From positions 186,001 through 250,000 of the forward strand of contig JAYRWY010000007.1 of NCBI GenBank assembly GCA_041917755.1: 64,000 nucleotides of DNA, given 5' to 3'. The notes under the pieces are model-generated. The model saw nothing but the letters and a program-made list of their open reading frames with translations. It had not been told where the DNA came from and ran no database searches. The translations under genes were made by a program, and so were the position numbers. This document shows, piece by piece, positions 44,026 to 52,911 of the stretch. The stretch's first letter is position 1. Each line of letters starts with the position of its first letter. Origin of the DNA: RGZA01 sp041917755 (GTDB lineage: Bacteria; Pseudomonadota; Alphaproteobacteria; UBA9219; RGZA01).

Positions 44026-45213
44026 ATGGCAAAAGAAAAATTTGATCGCAGTAAGCCTCACTGCAACATTGGAACCATCGGTCACGTTGACCATGGTAAA
44101 ACATCTTTGACGGCAGCGATTACCAAGGTTCTCGCCAAGACCGGCGGTGCGACGTTTACAGCGTACGACCAAATCGATAAAGCGCCAGAAGAACGCGCTC
44201 GTGGTATTACCATTTCAACCGCACACGTTGAATACCAAACCCTTAACCGCCACTACGCACACGTAGATTGCCCAGGCCACGCCGACTATGTGAAGAACAT
44301 GATCACCGGTGCTGCTCAGATGGACGGTGCAATTCTCGTTGTGTCCGCTGCTGACGGCCCAATGCCACAAACCCGCGAACACATCTTGCTTGCTCGCCAA
44401 GTAGGTGTTCCTGCGATCGTAGTGTTCATGAACAAGATGGACATGGCCGACAAGGATCTCGTTGAATTGGTAGAAATGGAAATTCGTGACTTGCTCAAGT
44501 CCTACAAGTTCCCAGGCGACGAAATCCCCATCATCAAGGGTTCTGCTTTGTGTGCTTTGGAAGACAAGCAACCAGAAATCGGCGAACAAGCTATTCTGAA
44601 GTTGATGGAAGCTGTTGACAGCTACATCCCACAACCAAAACGCGAAGTTGATAAGCCATTCTTGATGCCGATTGAAGACGTGTTCTCCATCTCGGGTCGT
44701 GGTACGGTTGTTACTGGTCGTGTTGAACGTGGTATCATCAAAGTAGGCGAAGAAATCGAAATCGTCGGTATTCGCCCAACTCAGAAGACCATCGTTACCG
44801 GCGTTGAAATGTTCCGTAAGCTTCTCGATCAAGGTGAAGCAGGCGACAACATCGGTGCATTGCTCCGTGGTACCAAGCGTGAAGAAGTTGAGCGTGGCCA
44901 AGTATTAGCGAAGCCCGGCACCATCACCCCACACACCAAGTTCAAGGCAGAAATCTACGTTCTGACCAAAGAAGAAGGTGGCCGTCATACGCCATTCTTC
45001 AACGACTACCGCCCACAATTCTATTTCCGTACCACAGACGTAACTGGTGAAGTGATTTTGCCAGCAGGTACCGAAATGGTTATGCCAGGCGATAACATCG
45101 CGATTGAAGTCAAGTTGATTGCTCCAATTGCTATGGACGAAGGTCTACGCTTTGCTATCCGCGAAGGCGGCCGCACCGTAGGTGCAGGCGTTGTTGCTAA
45201 GATTATTGAGTAA
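44026..45213 (+). CDS. tuf: Elongation factor Tu
   Basis: Delivers aminoacyl-tRNA to the ribosome; 395 residues. GTPase motifs GHVDHGKTSLTAAIT, DCPGHADYVKNMITGAAQMD, NKMD, and the C-terminal GVVAKIIE. It is the only tuf gene in the window; a second copy elsewhere is common. Strong GGAGAGTAAA precedes the ATG. Confidence 0.98.
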   Translation: MAKEKFDRSKPHCNIGTIGHVDHGKTSLTAAITKVLAKTGGATFTAYDQIDKAPEERARGITISTAHVEYQTLNRHYAHVDCPGHADYVKNMITGAAQMDGAILVVSAADGPMPQTREHILLARQVGVPAIVVFMNKMDMADKDLVELVEMEIRDLLKSYKFPGDEIPIIKGSALCALEDKQPEIGEQAILKLMEAVDSYIPQPKREVDKPFLMPIEDVFSISGRGTVVTGRVERGIIKVGEEIEIVGIRPTQKTIVTGVEMFRKLLDQGEAGDNIGALLRGTKREEVERGQVLAKPGTITPHTKFKAEIYVLTKEEGGRHTPFFNDYRPQFYFRTTDVTGEVILPAGTEMVMPGDNIAIEVKLIAPIAMDEGLRFAIREGGRTVGAGVVAKIIE

Positions 45214-45236
45214 TCTCAAGCAATAAAGGTTAAGGG

Positions 45237-45270
45237 TTGCGGGGTTGAAGTGTTAATTTCACCCCCGCAA
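45237..45270 (+). terminator. Hairpin after tuf
   Basis: TTGCGGGG (45237-45244) pairs with CCCCGCAA (45263-45270), with an inner TGAA/TTCA extension. No T-run follows, so its terminator activity is doubtful. Confidence 0.4.
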
Positions 45271-45310
45271 ATTCCTTAAAACTTTTCTCGCGGTTTTTAA
45301 TAATACCGCT

Positions 45311-45338
45311 TTGGAAAGTAAAGTTTCTGGGTTATATA
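45311..45338 (+). promoter_or_regulatory. Candidate promoter of the S10 operon
   Basis: TTGGAA (45311-45316) and TATATA (45333-45338), 16 bases apart, four of six matches in each box. The leader of about 170 bases contains a CCGGATTGTCCGG hairpin. Confidence 0.4.
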
Positions 45339-45515
45339 GGTGCGCTCTTTGAAAAAAAGTGGACCTAGCATTTTTATGACAGGGACTACCGGATTGTCCG
45401 GAAAGTCTGTCAAATGGAAAGTCTTTTTGGCAATTTGCTTTTTGAATCGATGTGAAAACAAACGGTTCTTCAGGTAAAAAACCAACGAGCATGAAAAAAG
45501 AAGAAAGCGATTCTC

Positions 45516-45830
45516 ATGGAAGCGCAAGTTATCCGCATCCGCCTTAAGGCATTTGACCACCGCGTACTGGATACGTCGGTGAGTGAAATTGTGAACACGG
45601 CAAAACGTACCGGTGCCCGCGTGCGCGGTCCGATTCCTTTGCCAACACGTTTCGAACGGTTCACCGTTAACCGTGGTCCGCACGTTGATAAAAAATCACG
45701 TGAACAATTTGAAATCCGCACACACAAACGTCTGCTCGATATTCTTGAAGCAACGCCTCAAACCATTGATGCGTTGATGAAGCTCGATTTAGCCGCGGGT
45801 GTCGATGTGGAGATTAAGCTTCAGGCTTAA
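45516..45830 (+). CDS. rpsJ: 30S ribosomal protein uS10
   Basis: A 104-residue protein of the 30S head, also NusE in antitermination. Seen: IRIRLKAFDHRVLDTSVSEI, GPIPLPTRFERFTVNRGPHV, and the ending MKLDLAAGVDVEIKL. First gene of the S10 cluster. Confidence 0.98.
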   Translation: MEAQVIRIRLKAFDHRVLDTSVSEIVNTAKRTGARVRGPIPLPTRFERFTVNRGPHVDKKSREQFEIRTHKRLLDILEATPQTIDALMKLDLAAGVDVEIKLQA

Positions 45831-45841
45831 TGGAGAGAATG

Positions 45842-46561
45842 ATGAGAACAGGTATTGTTGCAAAAAAACTCGGTATGACGAAAGTCTTTGATGACAAAGG
45901 CAAGCACATCGCCGTCACCGTTTTGTTGATGAAGGGCAATCAAGTTGTTGCCGTCCGCAGCGAAGAAAAGAATGGCTACACCGCCGTTCAAATGGGCTTT
46001 GATGATGTTAAAGCCAGCCGCGCCAACAAAGCGACCCGTGGTCACTTTGCCAAGGCAAACGTATTGCCAAAGCGTAAGCTCGTTGAATTCCGTGTATCCA
46101 AAGATTCATTGCTCGAAGTAGGCAGCGAAATCAGCGCAGAACATTTTGTGCCAGGTCAATTTGTTGATGTAACCGGAACCACCATCGGTAAAGGCTTCCA
46201 AGGTGTTATGAAGCGTCATAACTTCGGCGGTATGCCAGCCTCACACGGTGTGTCGATTACCCACCGTGCCCACGGTTCAACCGGTAACCGTCAAGATCCA
46301 GGCCGCGTATTCAAGAACAAGAAAATGGCCGGCCACATGGGTCAGGTTCGCGCAACCATTCCTAACCTCTCCATCGTTCAAGTTGATGCAGAACAAGGTT
46401 TGTTGTTTGTGAGCGGTTCAGTTCCTGGTTCTGAAGGTTCGTTTGTAATGGTTCGCGATGCTGTGAAGCGCGCACTGCCAAAGACCGCACCAAAGCCAGC
46501 TGGCCTTGCTCAAGCTGCTGCAAAAGCTGCTCCAGCTGCTGCTGAAGAAAATAAGGAATAA
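45842..46561 (+). CDS. rplC: 50S ribosomal protein uL3
   Basis: Early-assembly protein of 239 residues from ATG 45842. MRTGIVAKKLGMTKVF is the conserved start; the frame opens at 45830 but GGAGAG there is the ribosome binding site. The long loop GGMPASHGVSITHRAHGSTG reaches the peptidyl-transferase centre. An Ala/Pro/Lys-rich C-terminal tail follows, common in alphaproteobacteria. Confidence 0.97.
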   Translation: MRTGIVAKKLGMTKVFDDKGKHIAVTVLLMKGNQVVAVRSEEKNGYTAVQMGFDDVKASRANKATRGHFAKANVLPKRKLVEFRVSKDSLLEVGSEISAEHFVPGQFVDVTGTTIGKGFQGVMKRHNFGGMPASHGVSITHRAHGSTGNRQDPGRVFKNKKMAGHMGQVRATIPNLSIVQVDAEQGLLFVSGSVPGSEGSFVMVRDAVKRALPKTAPKPAGLAQAAAKAAPAAAEENKE

Positions 46562-46564
46562 GCC

Positions 46565-47188
46565 ATGAAGCTCTCAGTTAAAAACCTACAAAACAAAGTG
46601 GTTGGCGAAATCGAATTACAACAAGATGTATTCGGTCAAGATGTTCGCCAAGATTTGCTGGCACGTGCCATTCACTGGCAGTTGTCCAAGCGCCGCGCTG
46701 GTACCCACAAGACCAAGGGTATCTCCGATATTAGCGGCACCACCAAGAAGCCATGGGCTCAAAAGGGTACCGGTCGTGCACGTCAAGGTAGCTTGCGTTC
46801 ACCTCAGTTCCGTAAGGGCGCCGTGATTTTTGGACCAGTTGTTCGTTCACACGAATACGATTTGCCGAAGAAGGTTCGTGCCCAAGCACTTCGCGTTGCA
46901 TTGTCTGCAAAGCAAGCCGAAGGTAAATTGATTGTAATCGATAGCGCAAAGACCGATGCTATCAAGACCAAGGCAATGGCCACTGCACTCAAGGCACTTG
47001 GTGCAAATGACTCAGTTCTGATTATCGATGGCGCAAACCTCGATAAGAACTTTGCAATGTCGGTTCGCAACATCAAGCATGTTGATGTGCTGCCAGAACA
47101 AGGCGCCAACGTATATGACATCATTCGCCGTGACACCTTGGTACTCACCAAGAACGCGGTTGAGCAATTGACGGAGCGTCTCAAATGA
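46565..47188 (+). CDS. rplD: 50S ribosomal protein uL4
   Basis: A 207-residue exit-tunnel protein. Loop RRAGTHKTKGISDISGTTKK and KPWAQKGTGRARQGS, as in all uL4. In E. coli it represses the S10 operon; whether the leader hairpins here respond to it is unknown. It overlaps rplW by 4 bp. Confidence 0.98.
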   Translation: MKLSVKNLQNKVVGEIELQQDVFGQDVRQDLLARAIHWQLSKRRAGTHKTKGISDISGTTKKPWAQKGTGRARQGSLRSPQFRKGAVIFGPVVRSHEYDLPKKVRAQALRVALSAKQAEGKLIVIDSAKTDAIKTKAMATALKALGANDSVLIIDGANLDKNFAMSVRNIKHVDVLPEQGANVYDIIRRDTLVLTKNAVEQLTERLK

Positions 47189-47505
47189 GCAAGAAAGCTG
47201 AAGCTAAAAAAGCCCCAACCGCGTTGGATTACAACACCATCATTCGCCCTATCATGAGCGAAAAGACGACCGCGGTTTCTGCTCACAACCAAGTTGTGTT
47301 CCAAGTTCACGGAAATGCAACCAAGCCACAAATTCGCGGCGCGGTTGAATCCCTGTTCAAGGTAAAAGTGGTTGCGGTAAACACGCAAATCCGTAAAGGC
47401 AAAACAAAGAATTTCAGAGGCCGTCCTGGTCTGCGTCCTGATATCAAGCTGGCTTATGTCACGCTTGCTGAAGGCCAGAGCATCGATGTAGCTACCGGAA
47501 TATAA
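47185..47505 (+). CDS. rplW: 50S ribosomal protein uL23
   Basis: A 106-residue tunnel-exit protein that docks trigger factor and SRP. Seen: IIRPIMSEKTTAVSAHNQVVF, GAVESLFKVKVVAVNT. Its N-terminus has a short Lys/Ala extension (SKKAEAKKAPTA). Confidence 0.97.
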   Translation: MSKKAEAKKAPTALDYNTIIRPIMSEKTTAVSAHNQVVFQVHGNATKPQIRGAVESLFKVKVVAVNTQIRKGKTKNFRGRPGLRPDIKLAYVTLAEGQSIDVATGI

Positions 47506-47520
47506 AGGTTGGAGTAAACC

Positions 47521-48357
47521 ATGGCATTAAAGACCTATAACCCCGTTACGCCAAGCACCCGTCAATTGGTGCAGATCGACCGTTCCGAATTGTGGAAGGG
47601 TGGACCTGTTAAGTCATTGACCGAGGGCGTTCGTAAAACGGGCGGCCGCAACAACAAGGGCCGTATTACCACGCGCCATATTGGTGGTGGTCACAAGAAG
47701 CTGTACCGCAAGGTAGACTTCAAGCGTTTGACCCACGATATTCCTGCAACCGTTGAACGTTTGGAATACGATCCAGGTCGTACCGCGTTCATCGCGCTTA
47801 TCAAATACACAGATGGCCGCGTATCTTACATTCTCGCACCACAACGCTTAAAAGTTGGTGATACCGTTGTATCGGGCGCACGTGTTGACGTGAAGCCAGG
47901 TAACGCGATGCCGCTTAAGAACATGCCAGTGGGTACCATTATCCATAACGTAGAAATGCGTGTAGGTAAGGGTGGTCAGATTGCGCGTTCAGCTGGTGCA
48001 TATGCCCAGCTCGTTGGCCGTGATAACGGTAAGGCACAAATCAAGATTACCTCTGGTGAAGTTCGCCTGGTTCCTGAAGATTGCATGGCGACGGTTGGCG
48101 CAGTTTCAAACCCAGATCATTTCAACATTTCACTTGGTAAAGCAGGACGTCAGCGTTGGAAGGGCACACGCCCAACCGTTCGCGGTGTTGCTATGAACCC
48201 GATCGACCATCCTCACGGTGGTGGTGAAGGCCGTACATCTGGTGGTCGTCATCCTGTGACACCATGGGGTAAGGGCACCAAGGGTACCAAGACACGTAAG
48301 AATAAGCGCACGACCTTGAATATCATTCAGGGCCGCAAGAAGCGTAACAAGGGATAA
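47521..48357 (+). CDS. rplB: 50S ribosomal protein uL2
   Basis: A 278-residue protein near the peptidyl-transferase centre. Seen: ALKTYNPVTPSTRQLVQID, RHIGGGHKKLYRKVDFKR, GVAMNPIDHPHGGGEGRTSG with the conserved His. Confidence 0.98.
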   Translation: MALKTYNPVTPSTRQLVQIDRSELWKGGPVKSLTEGVRKTGGRNNKGRITTRHIGGGHKKLYRKVDFKRLTHDIPATVERLEYDPGRTAFIALIKYTDGRVSYILAPQRLKVGDTVVSGARVDVKPGNAMPLKNMPVGTIIHNVEMRVGKGGQIARSAGAYAQLVGRDNGKAQIKITSGEVRLVPEDCMATVGAVSNPDHFNISLGKAGRQRWKGTRPTVRGVAMNPIDHPHGGGEGRTSGGRHPVTPWGKGTKGTKTRKNKRTTLNIIQGRKKRNKG

Positions 48358-48369
48358 TAGGAGTAGCTA

Positions 48370-48651
48370 ATGGCACGTTCAGTTTGGAAAGGCCCGTTTG
48401 TTGATGGGTACATGTTGAAGAAGGCGGATAAAGCCCGCGCTTCTGGCCGTCATGAAATCATCAAGATCTGGTCACGCCGTTCAACCATCTTGCCACAGTT
48501 CGTTGGCTTGACCTTTGGTGTATACAACGGTCACAAATTTTTACCGGTGTCAGTAACCGAACATATGATTGGTCATAAGTTTGGTGAATTTGCTCCGACG
48601 CGTATTTTCGTTGCTCATGGTGGCACCGATAAGAAGACAGAAGAAAAGTAA
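48370..48651 (+). CDS. rpsS: 30S ribosomal protein uS19
   Basis: A 93-residue head protein; ARSVWKGPFVDGYMLKK, KIWSRRSTILPQFVGLTFGV, and GHKFGEFAPTRIF are diagnostic. AATAGGAGTAGCTA precedes the ATG. Confidence 0.98.
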   Translation: MARSVWKGPFVDGYMLKKADKARASGRHEIIKIWSRRSTILPQFVGLTFGVYNGHKFLPVSVTEHMIGHKFGEFAPTRIFVAHGGTDKKTEEK

Positions 48652-48662
48652 GAGGGTAACCA

Positions 48663-49100
48663 ATGAGCAAGTCAGCAAACCCAAGACCAGTGGCGGATAA
48701 CGAAGCGATGGCAATTGCCCGCTCCGTACGCTCGGGTGCACGCAAATTGAACCTTGTTGCGCAAATGATCCGCGGCAAGAAGGCTTCTGCAGCACTTACC
48801 ATGTTGGCATTCAATGAACGCCGCATCTCGAAGGAAGTTTACAAGGTATTGCAATCCGCAATCGCTAACGCTGAAAACAACCACCAGTTGGATGTTGATC
48901 GCTTGGTTGTTGTTGAAGCAACCGTTGGTCGTGCATTTGTTCTAAAGCGTTTCCACGCACGTGGTCGCGGTAAGAGCGATGGCATCCAAAAGCCATACAG
49001 CAATCTTCGTATTGTTGTACGCGAAGTTGAAGAAGTTAAGAAGGTCAAGAAGACCAATCCAAAAGCAGCTAAGACAGCTGCTAAGCCAAAAACCAAGTAA
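48663..49100 (+). CDS. rplV: 50S ribosomal protein uL22
   Basis: A 145-residue tunnel protein: ARSVRSGARKLNLVAQMIRG, VYKVLQSAIANAENNH, and KRFHARGRGKSDGI. The C-terminal 30 residues are a Lys/Ala-rich extension beyond the usual ~110-residue length. Confidence 0.97.
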   Translation: MSKSANPRPVADNEAMAIARSVRSGARKLNLVAQMIRGKKASAALTMLAFNERRISKEVYKVLQSAIANAENNHQLDVDRLVVVEATVGRAFVLKRFHARGRGKSDGIQKPYSNLRIVVREVEEVKKVKKTNPKAAKTAAKPKTK

Positions 49101-49109
49101 GGGGCAACA

Positions 49110-49790
49110 ATGGGTCAGAAAGTTAATCCAGTAGGTCTGCGTTTAGGCATCATCCGCACATGGGATAGCCGTTGGTTTGCAGGTAAAGAATATGGTGGTC
49201 TTCTTCACGAAGATTTCAAAATTCGCGAATACCTCACCGATAAGCTGAAGCAAGCAGGCGTTGCACGCGTAGTGATTGAACGTCCAGCCAAAAAGGCTCG
49301 CGTTACCATCCACTCCGCACGTCCAGGCGTAGTTATTGGCAAGAAGGGCGCAGATATTGAAAAGCTGAAATCCGATATTGGTAAAATGACCCATTCGGAA
49401 GTGAGCCTCAACATCGTTGAAATCCGCAAGCCAGAATTGGATTCAACCTTGGTTGCAGAAAACATTGCGCAACAGTTGGAACGCCGCGTGGCTTTCCGCC
49501 GCGCCATGAAGCGCGCTGTGCAAACCGCGATGCGTCTTGGTGCACTTGGTATTCGTATCAATTGCTCGGGTCGTTTGGGCGGCGCTGAAATCGCACGTAT
49601 GGAATGGTACCGTGAAGGTCGCGTTCCGTTGCACACTTTGCGTGCTGACGTTGACTATGGCGTAGCAACTGCACAAACCACATACGGCGCATGCGGCGTT
49701 AAAGTTTGGATTTTCAAGGGCGAAATTCTGGATCACGATCCAGGCGCTGTTGAACGTCGTCAATTAGAAGGATCTGCATCGCGCACCTAA
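49110..49790 (+). CDS. rpsC: 30S ribosomal protein uS3
   Basis: A 226-residue mRNA-entry protein. Seen: GQKVNPVGLRLGIIRTWDSRW, the KH-domain GVVIGKKGADIEKL, and GGAEIARMEWYREGRVPLHT. Confidence 0.98.
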   Translation: MGQKVNPVGLRLGIIRTWDSRWFAGKEYGGLLHEDFKIREYLTDKLKQAGVARVVIERPAKKARVTIHSARPGVVIGKKGADIEKLKSDIGKMTHSEVSLNIVEIRKPELDSTLVAENIAQQLERRVAFRRAMKRAVQTAMRLGALGIRINCSGRLGGAEIARMEWYREGRVPLHTLRADVDYGVATAQTTYGACGVKVWIFKGEILDHDPGAVERRQLEGSASRT

Positions 49791-49846
49791 GGTTTAGGAA
49801 CGTAATCGGAAAAATGATTTAAGGGTTAAAACCCGAGGATAAGAAA

Positions 49847-50260
49847 ATGTTACAACCAAAGAAAACAAAGTACCGCAAAGGTCACAAGGGTCGTATTCAC
49901 GGCGCAGCAAAAGCTGGTTTCACACTGGCGTTTGGTTCGTTTGGTCTGAAGGCGATGGAACCAGAACGTATTACTGCACGCCAAATCGAAGCGGCTCGCC
50001 GCGCGATTGCACGCCACATGAAGCGTCAAGGCCGTGTTTGGATCCGTATGTTCCCAGACGTGCCAGTATCCCGTAAGCCTGCTGAAGTTCGTATGGGTTC
50101 TGGTAAGGGTACCCCAGAGTTTTGGGTAATGCGCGTCCATGCTGGCCGCATCATGTTTGAAATTGACGGCGTAAGCCCACAAGTTGCTCGTGAAGCATTT
50201 GAACTTGCATCGGCCAAGTTGCCGATCAAGACCAAGATGGTCACGCGCCTTGCTGCATAA
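49847..50260 (+). CDS. rplP: 50S ribosomal protein uL16
   Basis: A 137-residue protein that contacts the A-site tRNA: MLQPKKTKYRKGHKGRIHG, KRQGRVWIRMFPDVPVSRKP, RMGSGKGTPEFWVMRVHAGR. The gap after rpsC is 56 bp. Confidence 0.98.
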   Translation: MLQPKKTKYRKGHKGRIHGAAKAGFTLAFGSFGLKAMEPERITARQIEAARRAIARHMKRQGRVWIRMFPDVPVSRKPAEVRMGSGKGTPEFWVMRVHAGRIMFEIDGVSPQVAREAFELASAKLPIKTKMVTRLAA

Positions 50261-50287
50261 AGGCTAAGAGATTTTTAGGAGACAGTT

Positions 50288-50506
50288 ATGGGACTAGTTA
50301 AGGCAAGTGATATCAGAACCAAGTCAGACGACGAGCTGAAAGAACAGCTGTCTGTCTTGCGCAAGGAGCAATTCAACCTGCGTTTTCAAAAAAGCACAGG
50401 TCAATTGGCCAAGCCAGCGCGTTCAGGTCACGTGAAGAAAGAAATTGCAAAAGTGTTGACCGTTCAAAATGAACGCGCAGCAAAGAACAAAGCTAAAGCG
50501 GGTTAA
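50288..50506 (+). CDS. rpmC: 50S ribosomal protein uL29
   Basis: A 72-residue helical protein: SDDELKEQLSVLRKEQFNLRF with the KSTGQLAKPA turn. It sits at the exit of the tunnel next to uL23. Confidence 0.97.
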   Translation: MGLVKASDIRTKSDDELKEQLSVLRKEQFNLRFQKSTGQLAKPARSGHVKKEIAKVLTVQNERAAKNKAKAG

Positions 50507-50516
50507 GGAGTAGATT

Positions 50517-50828
50517 ATGCCACGTCGTGTTTTACAAGGTGTCGTTGTTAGCGATAAAGCAGACAAGACCATTACGGTTCTGGTTGAACGCCGCATCATG
50601 CACCCGATTTACAAAAAGTTCGTGAAGAACTCCAAGAAGTACTTGGCGCACGATGAAACCAAGAAAGCAAAGCTTGGCGATACCGTGGACATCATTGAAT
50701 GCCGTCCAATTTCTAAGCGTAAGAAGTGGATGTTGGTAGGTGGTGCTGAAGTTGGTTCAGCCAAGCAGCCTGAAAAAGCAAAGGCTCCTGTAAAGGAAGC
50801 TAAGAAAAAAGTTGCGAAAGCAAAGTAA
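50517..50828 (+). CDS. rpsQ: 30S ribosomal protein uS17
   Basis: A 103-residue protein: PRRVLQGVVVSDKADKTITV, HPIYKKFVKNSKKYLAHDE, DIIECRPISKRKKW. A Lys/Ala/Pro-rich tail of about 25 residues extends the usual ~85. Confidence 0.97.
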   Translation: MPRRVLQGVVVSDKADKTITVLVERRIMHPIYKKFVKNSKKYLAHDETKKAKLGDTVDIIECRPISKRKKWMLVGGAEVGSAKQPEKAKAPVKEAKKKVAKAK

Positions 50829-50866
50829 GCGTTAGTTAGAGAAGCCAGAAGTTAGGAAAAACGGCC

Positions 50867-51235
50867 ATGATACAACAAGAATCAACCCTCGAAGTTGCTG
50901 ATAACAGCGGCGCAAAGAAGGTGATGTGCATTAAGGTGCTGGGTGGTTCCAAGCGCAAAGTAGCCTCCGTTGGCGATGTGATTGTCGTGTCCATCAAGGA
51001 TGCGATTCCACGTGGCCGCGTTAAAAAAGGCGATGTGCACAAAGCTGTGATCGTTCGTACCAAGTACGATGTAAAGCGTGAAGATGGTTCAACCATCCGC
51101 TTTGATCGTAATGCTGCGGTATTGATTAACAAGGATCGTGAACCAATTGGTACCCGTATTTTTGGACCCGTCGTGCGTGAATTGCGCGCCCTCGGCTTCA
51201 TGAAGATTATTTCGCTCGCCGGAGAGGTTTTGTAA
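50867..51235 (+). CDS. rplN: 50S ribosomal protein uL14
   Basis: A 122-residue protein of the subunit interface: MIQQESTLEVADNSGAKKVM, VIVVSIKDAIPRGRVKKGDV, and GTRIFGPVVRELRALGFMKI. Confidence 0.98.
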   Translation: MIQQESTLEVADNSGAKKVMCIKVLGGSKRKVASVGDVIVVSIKDAIPRGRVKKGDVHKAVIVRTKYDVKREDGSTIRFDRNAAVLINKDREPIGTRIFGPVVRELRALGFMKIISLAGEVL

Positions 51236-51237
51236 TT

Positions 51238-51558
51238 ATGAAACAGAAGATCAAGAAAAACGATAAAGTTATCGTGCTCGCAGGTAAAGACAAAGGCAAG
51301 ACCGGCGAAGTATTGAAGGTATTGCCAAAGGAAAGCCGTGTGTTGGTATCGGGCGTTAACATGATTACCCGCCATACCAAGGCAAGCGCTCAAAGCGCTG
51401 GCGGATTGGTGCGCAAAGAAGCATCCATCCACATTTCAAACGTTGCTCACGTTGACCCTAAGTCGGGTAAGGCAACACGCACTGGTGTGAAGTTGTTGGG
51501 CAATGGCGAAAAGGCATTGGTATCAAGAAAATCTGGCGAAGAAATTCGCAGAGTTTAA
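51238..51558 (+). CDS. rplX: 50S ribosomal protein uL24
   Basis: A 106-residue assembly-initiator protein with a KOW motif: KIKKNDKVIVLAGKDKGKTG, then HTKASAQSAGGLVRKEASIH. It starts 2 bp after rplN. Confidence 0.97.
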   Translation: MKQKIKKNDKVIVLAGKDKGKTGEVLKVLPKESRVLVSGVNMITRHTKASAQSAGGLVRKEASIHISNVAHVDPKSGKATRTGVKLLGNGEKALVSRKSGEEIRRV

Positions 51559-51584
51559 TTAAGGAATGGCACAGGAGTTTTACT

Positions 51585-52136
51585 ATGGCCAAGGTTGAAG
51601 CAAGATTAAAAGAACACTACGAGAAGGTTGTGCGTCCTGCACTGATCGAACGTTTTAAGTATGAAAACGTTATGGAAGTGCCACGCCTCGAAAAGATCGT
51701 AATCAACATGGGTGTTGGTGAAGCTGTAAACGATAACAAAAAGGTAACCCAGGCGCTTGAAGAATTGACCTTAATTGCTGGTCAACGCGCTGTGCTTACC
51801 CGTGCACGTAAAGCAATTGCAACCTTCAAGACCCGCGCAAAATTGCCGATTGGTTGCAAGGTAACTCTGCGTCGCGCACATATGTATGAATTTCTTGACC
51901 GGTTTGTGAACATGGCATTGCCGCGCGTGCGCGACTTCCGTGGTATCCCAACCCGTAGCTTTGACGGCAATGGCAACTACGCCATGGGTTTGAAAGAGCA
52001 ATTGGTTTTCCCAGAAATCAATTACGACAAGATTGGTGAAATTCGTGGCATGGACATTGTGTTCGTGACATCAGCTAAAACCGATGAAGAAGCACGAGCA
52101 TTGCTCGAAGGCTTCTCCATGCCATTTATGAAATAG
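51585..52136 (+). CDS. rplE: 50S ribosomal protein uL5
   Basis: A 183-residue central-protuberance protein that binds 5S rRNA: VPRLEKIVINMGVGEA, KARKAIATFKTRAKLPIGCK-type loop, DFRGIPTRSFDGNGNYAMGL. Confidence 0.98.
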   Translation: MAKVEARLKEHYEKVVRPALIERFKYENVMEVPRLEKIVINMGVGEAVNDNKKVTQALEELTLIAGQRAVLTRARKAIATFKTRAKLPIGCKVTLRRAHMYEFLDRFVNMALPRVRDFRGIPTRSFDGNGNYAMGLKEQLVFPEINYDKIGEIRGMDIVFVTSAKTDEEARALLEGFSMPFMK

Positions 52137-52152
52137 TTTTTAGGAGTAACAG

Positions 52153-52458
52153 ATGGCCAAGACGAGTGCTATTGAACGCAATAAGAAACGTGAACGTATG
52201 GTGAAGGGCTCCGCTGCAAAGCGTAAGGCACTTAAGGCCATTTGTTCAAACCGCGAGCTGCCTATTGAAGAACGCTTTGCTGCAACCTTGAAGCTTGCGC
52301 AAATGCCACGTAACTCAAGCCGCACACGCATTCACAATCGTTGCGAACTGACTGGTCGCCCTCGTGGTTACTACCGTAAGTTCAAATTGTGCCGCATCAA
52401 ATTTCGCGATTTGGCGTCATCGGGAAGAATTCCCGGTTGCGTTAAGTCCAGCTGGTAA
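52153..52458 (+). CDS. rpsN: 30S ribosomal protein uS14 (zinc-free type)
   Basis: A 101-residue, long uS14 without the CxxC...CxxC zinc site of short forms: AKTSAIERNKKRERMV, RNSSRTRIHNRCELTGRPRG, FRDLASSGRIPGCVKSSW. Confidence 0.97.
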   Translation: MAKTSAIERNKKRERMVKGSAAKRKALKAICSNRELPIEERFAATLKLAQMPRNSSRTRIHNRCELTGRPRGYYRKFKLCRIKFRDLASSGRIPGCVKSSW

Positions 52459-52476
52459 GGAAGGAAAGACCGCATC

Positions 52477-52875
52477 ATGACGATGACTGATCCAATTGGC
52501 GATATGCTCACCCGCATCCGCAACGGACAAATGGCCAAGCTGGCCACCGTTGAAAGCCCAGCTTCTGTGTTTCGTAAACACGTGCTGGAAGTATTGCAGC
52601 GTGAAGGCTACATCCGCACCTTCAGTGAAGAAGACCGCGGTAACGGTAAGGCTTCATTGATTATCGAATTGAAGTATCACGAAGGTGAGCCTGCAATCCG
52701 TCGTATTGACCGTGTGTCAACACCGGGTCGCCGCGTTTACGCACGTATTAAAGATTTGCCACGCGTTTATAACGGTCTTGGCATTTCCATTTTGTCGACA
52801 CCGCAAGGTGTGATGTCGGATAACGAAGCCCGTGCTGCCCATGTGGGCGGTGAAGTGCTTTGCCGCGTATTCTAA
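52477..52875 (+). CDS. rpsH: 30S ribosomal protein uS8
   Basis: A 132-residue central-domain protein: DPIGDMLTRIRNGQMAK, TPGRRVYARIKDLPRVYNG, and STPQGVMSDNEARAAHVGGE. ATG 52477 has AAGGAAGG about ten bases upstream; ATG 52483 is possible. In E. coli S8 represses the spc operon. Confidence 0.97.
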   Translation: MTMTDPIGDMLTRIRNGQMAKLATVESPASVFRKHVLEVLQREGYIRTFSEEDRGNGKASLIIELKYHEGEPAIRRIDRVSTPGRRVYARIKDLPRVYNGLGISILSTPQGVMSDNEARAAHVGGEVLCRVF

Positions 52876-52911
52876 TAGGGATTGCAAGTAGCAATTGAGT
52901 GAGGAAGTAAC

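Larger units (their letters stand above)
45214..45515 (+). other. tuf-rpsJ spacer with leader structures
   Basis: A 302 bp gap. It contains a hairpin at 45237-45270 (TTGCGGGG with CCCCGCAA, without a T-run), a candidate promoter at 45311-45338 (TTGGAA, 16 bases, TATATA) and a hairpin at 45384-45407 (GACT and CCGGA paired with TCCGG and AGTC). These may separate the str and S10 transcription units. Confidence 0.5.
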
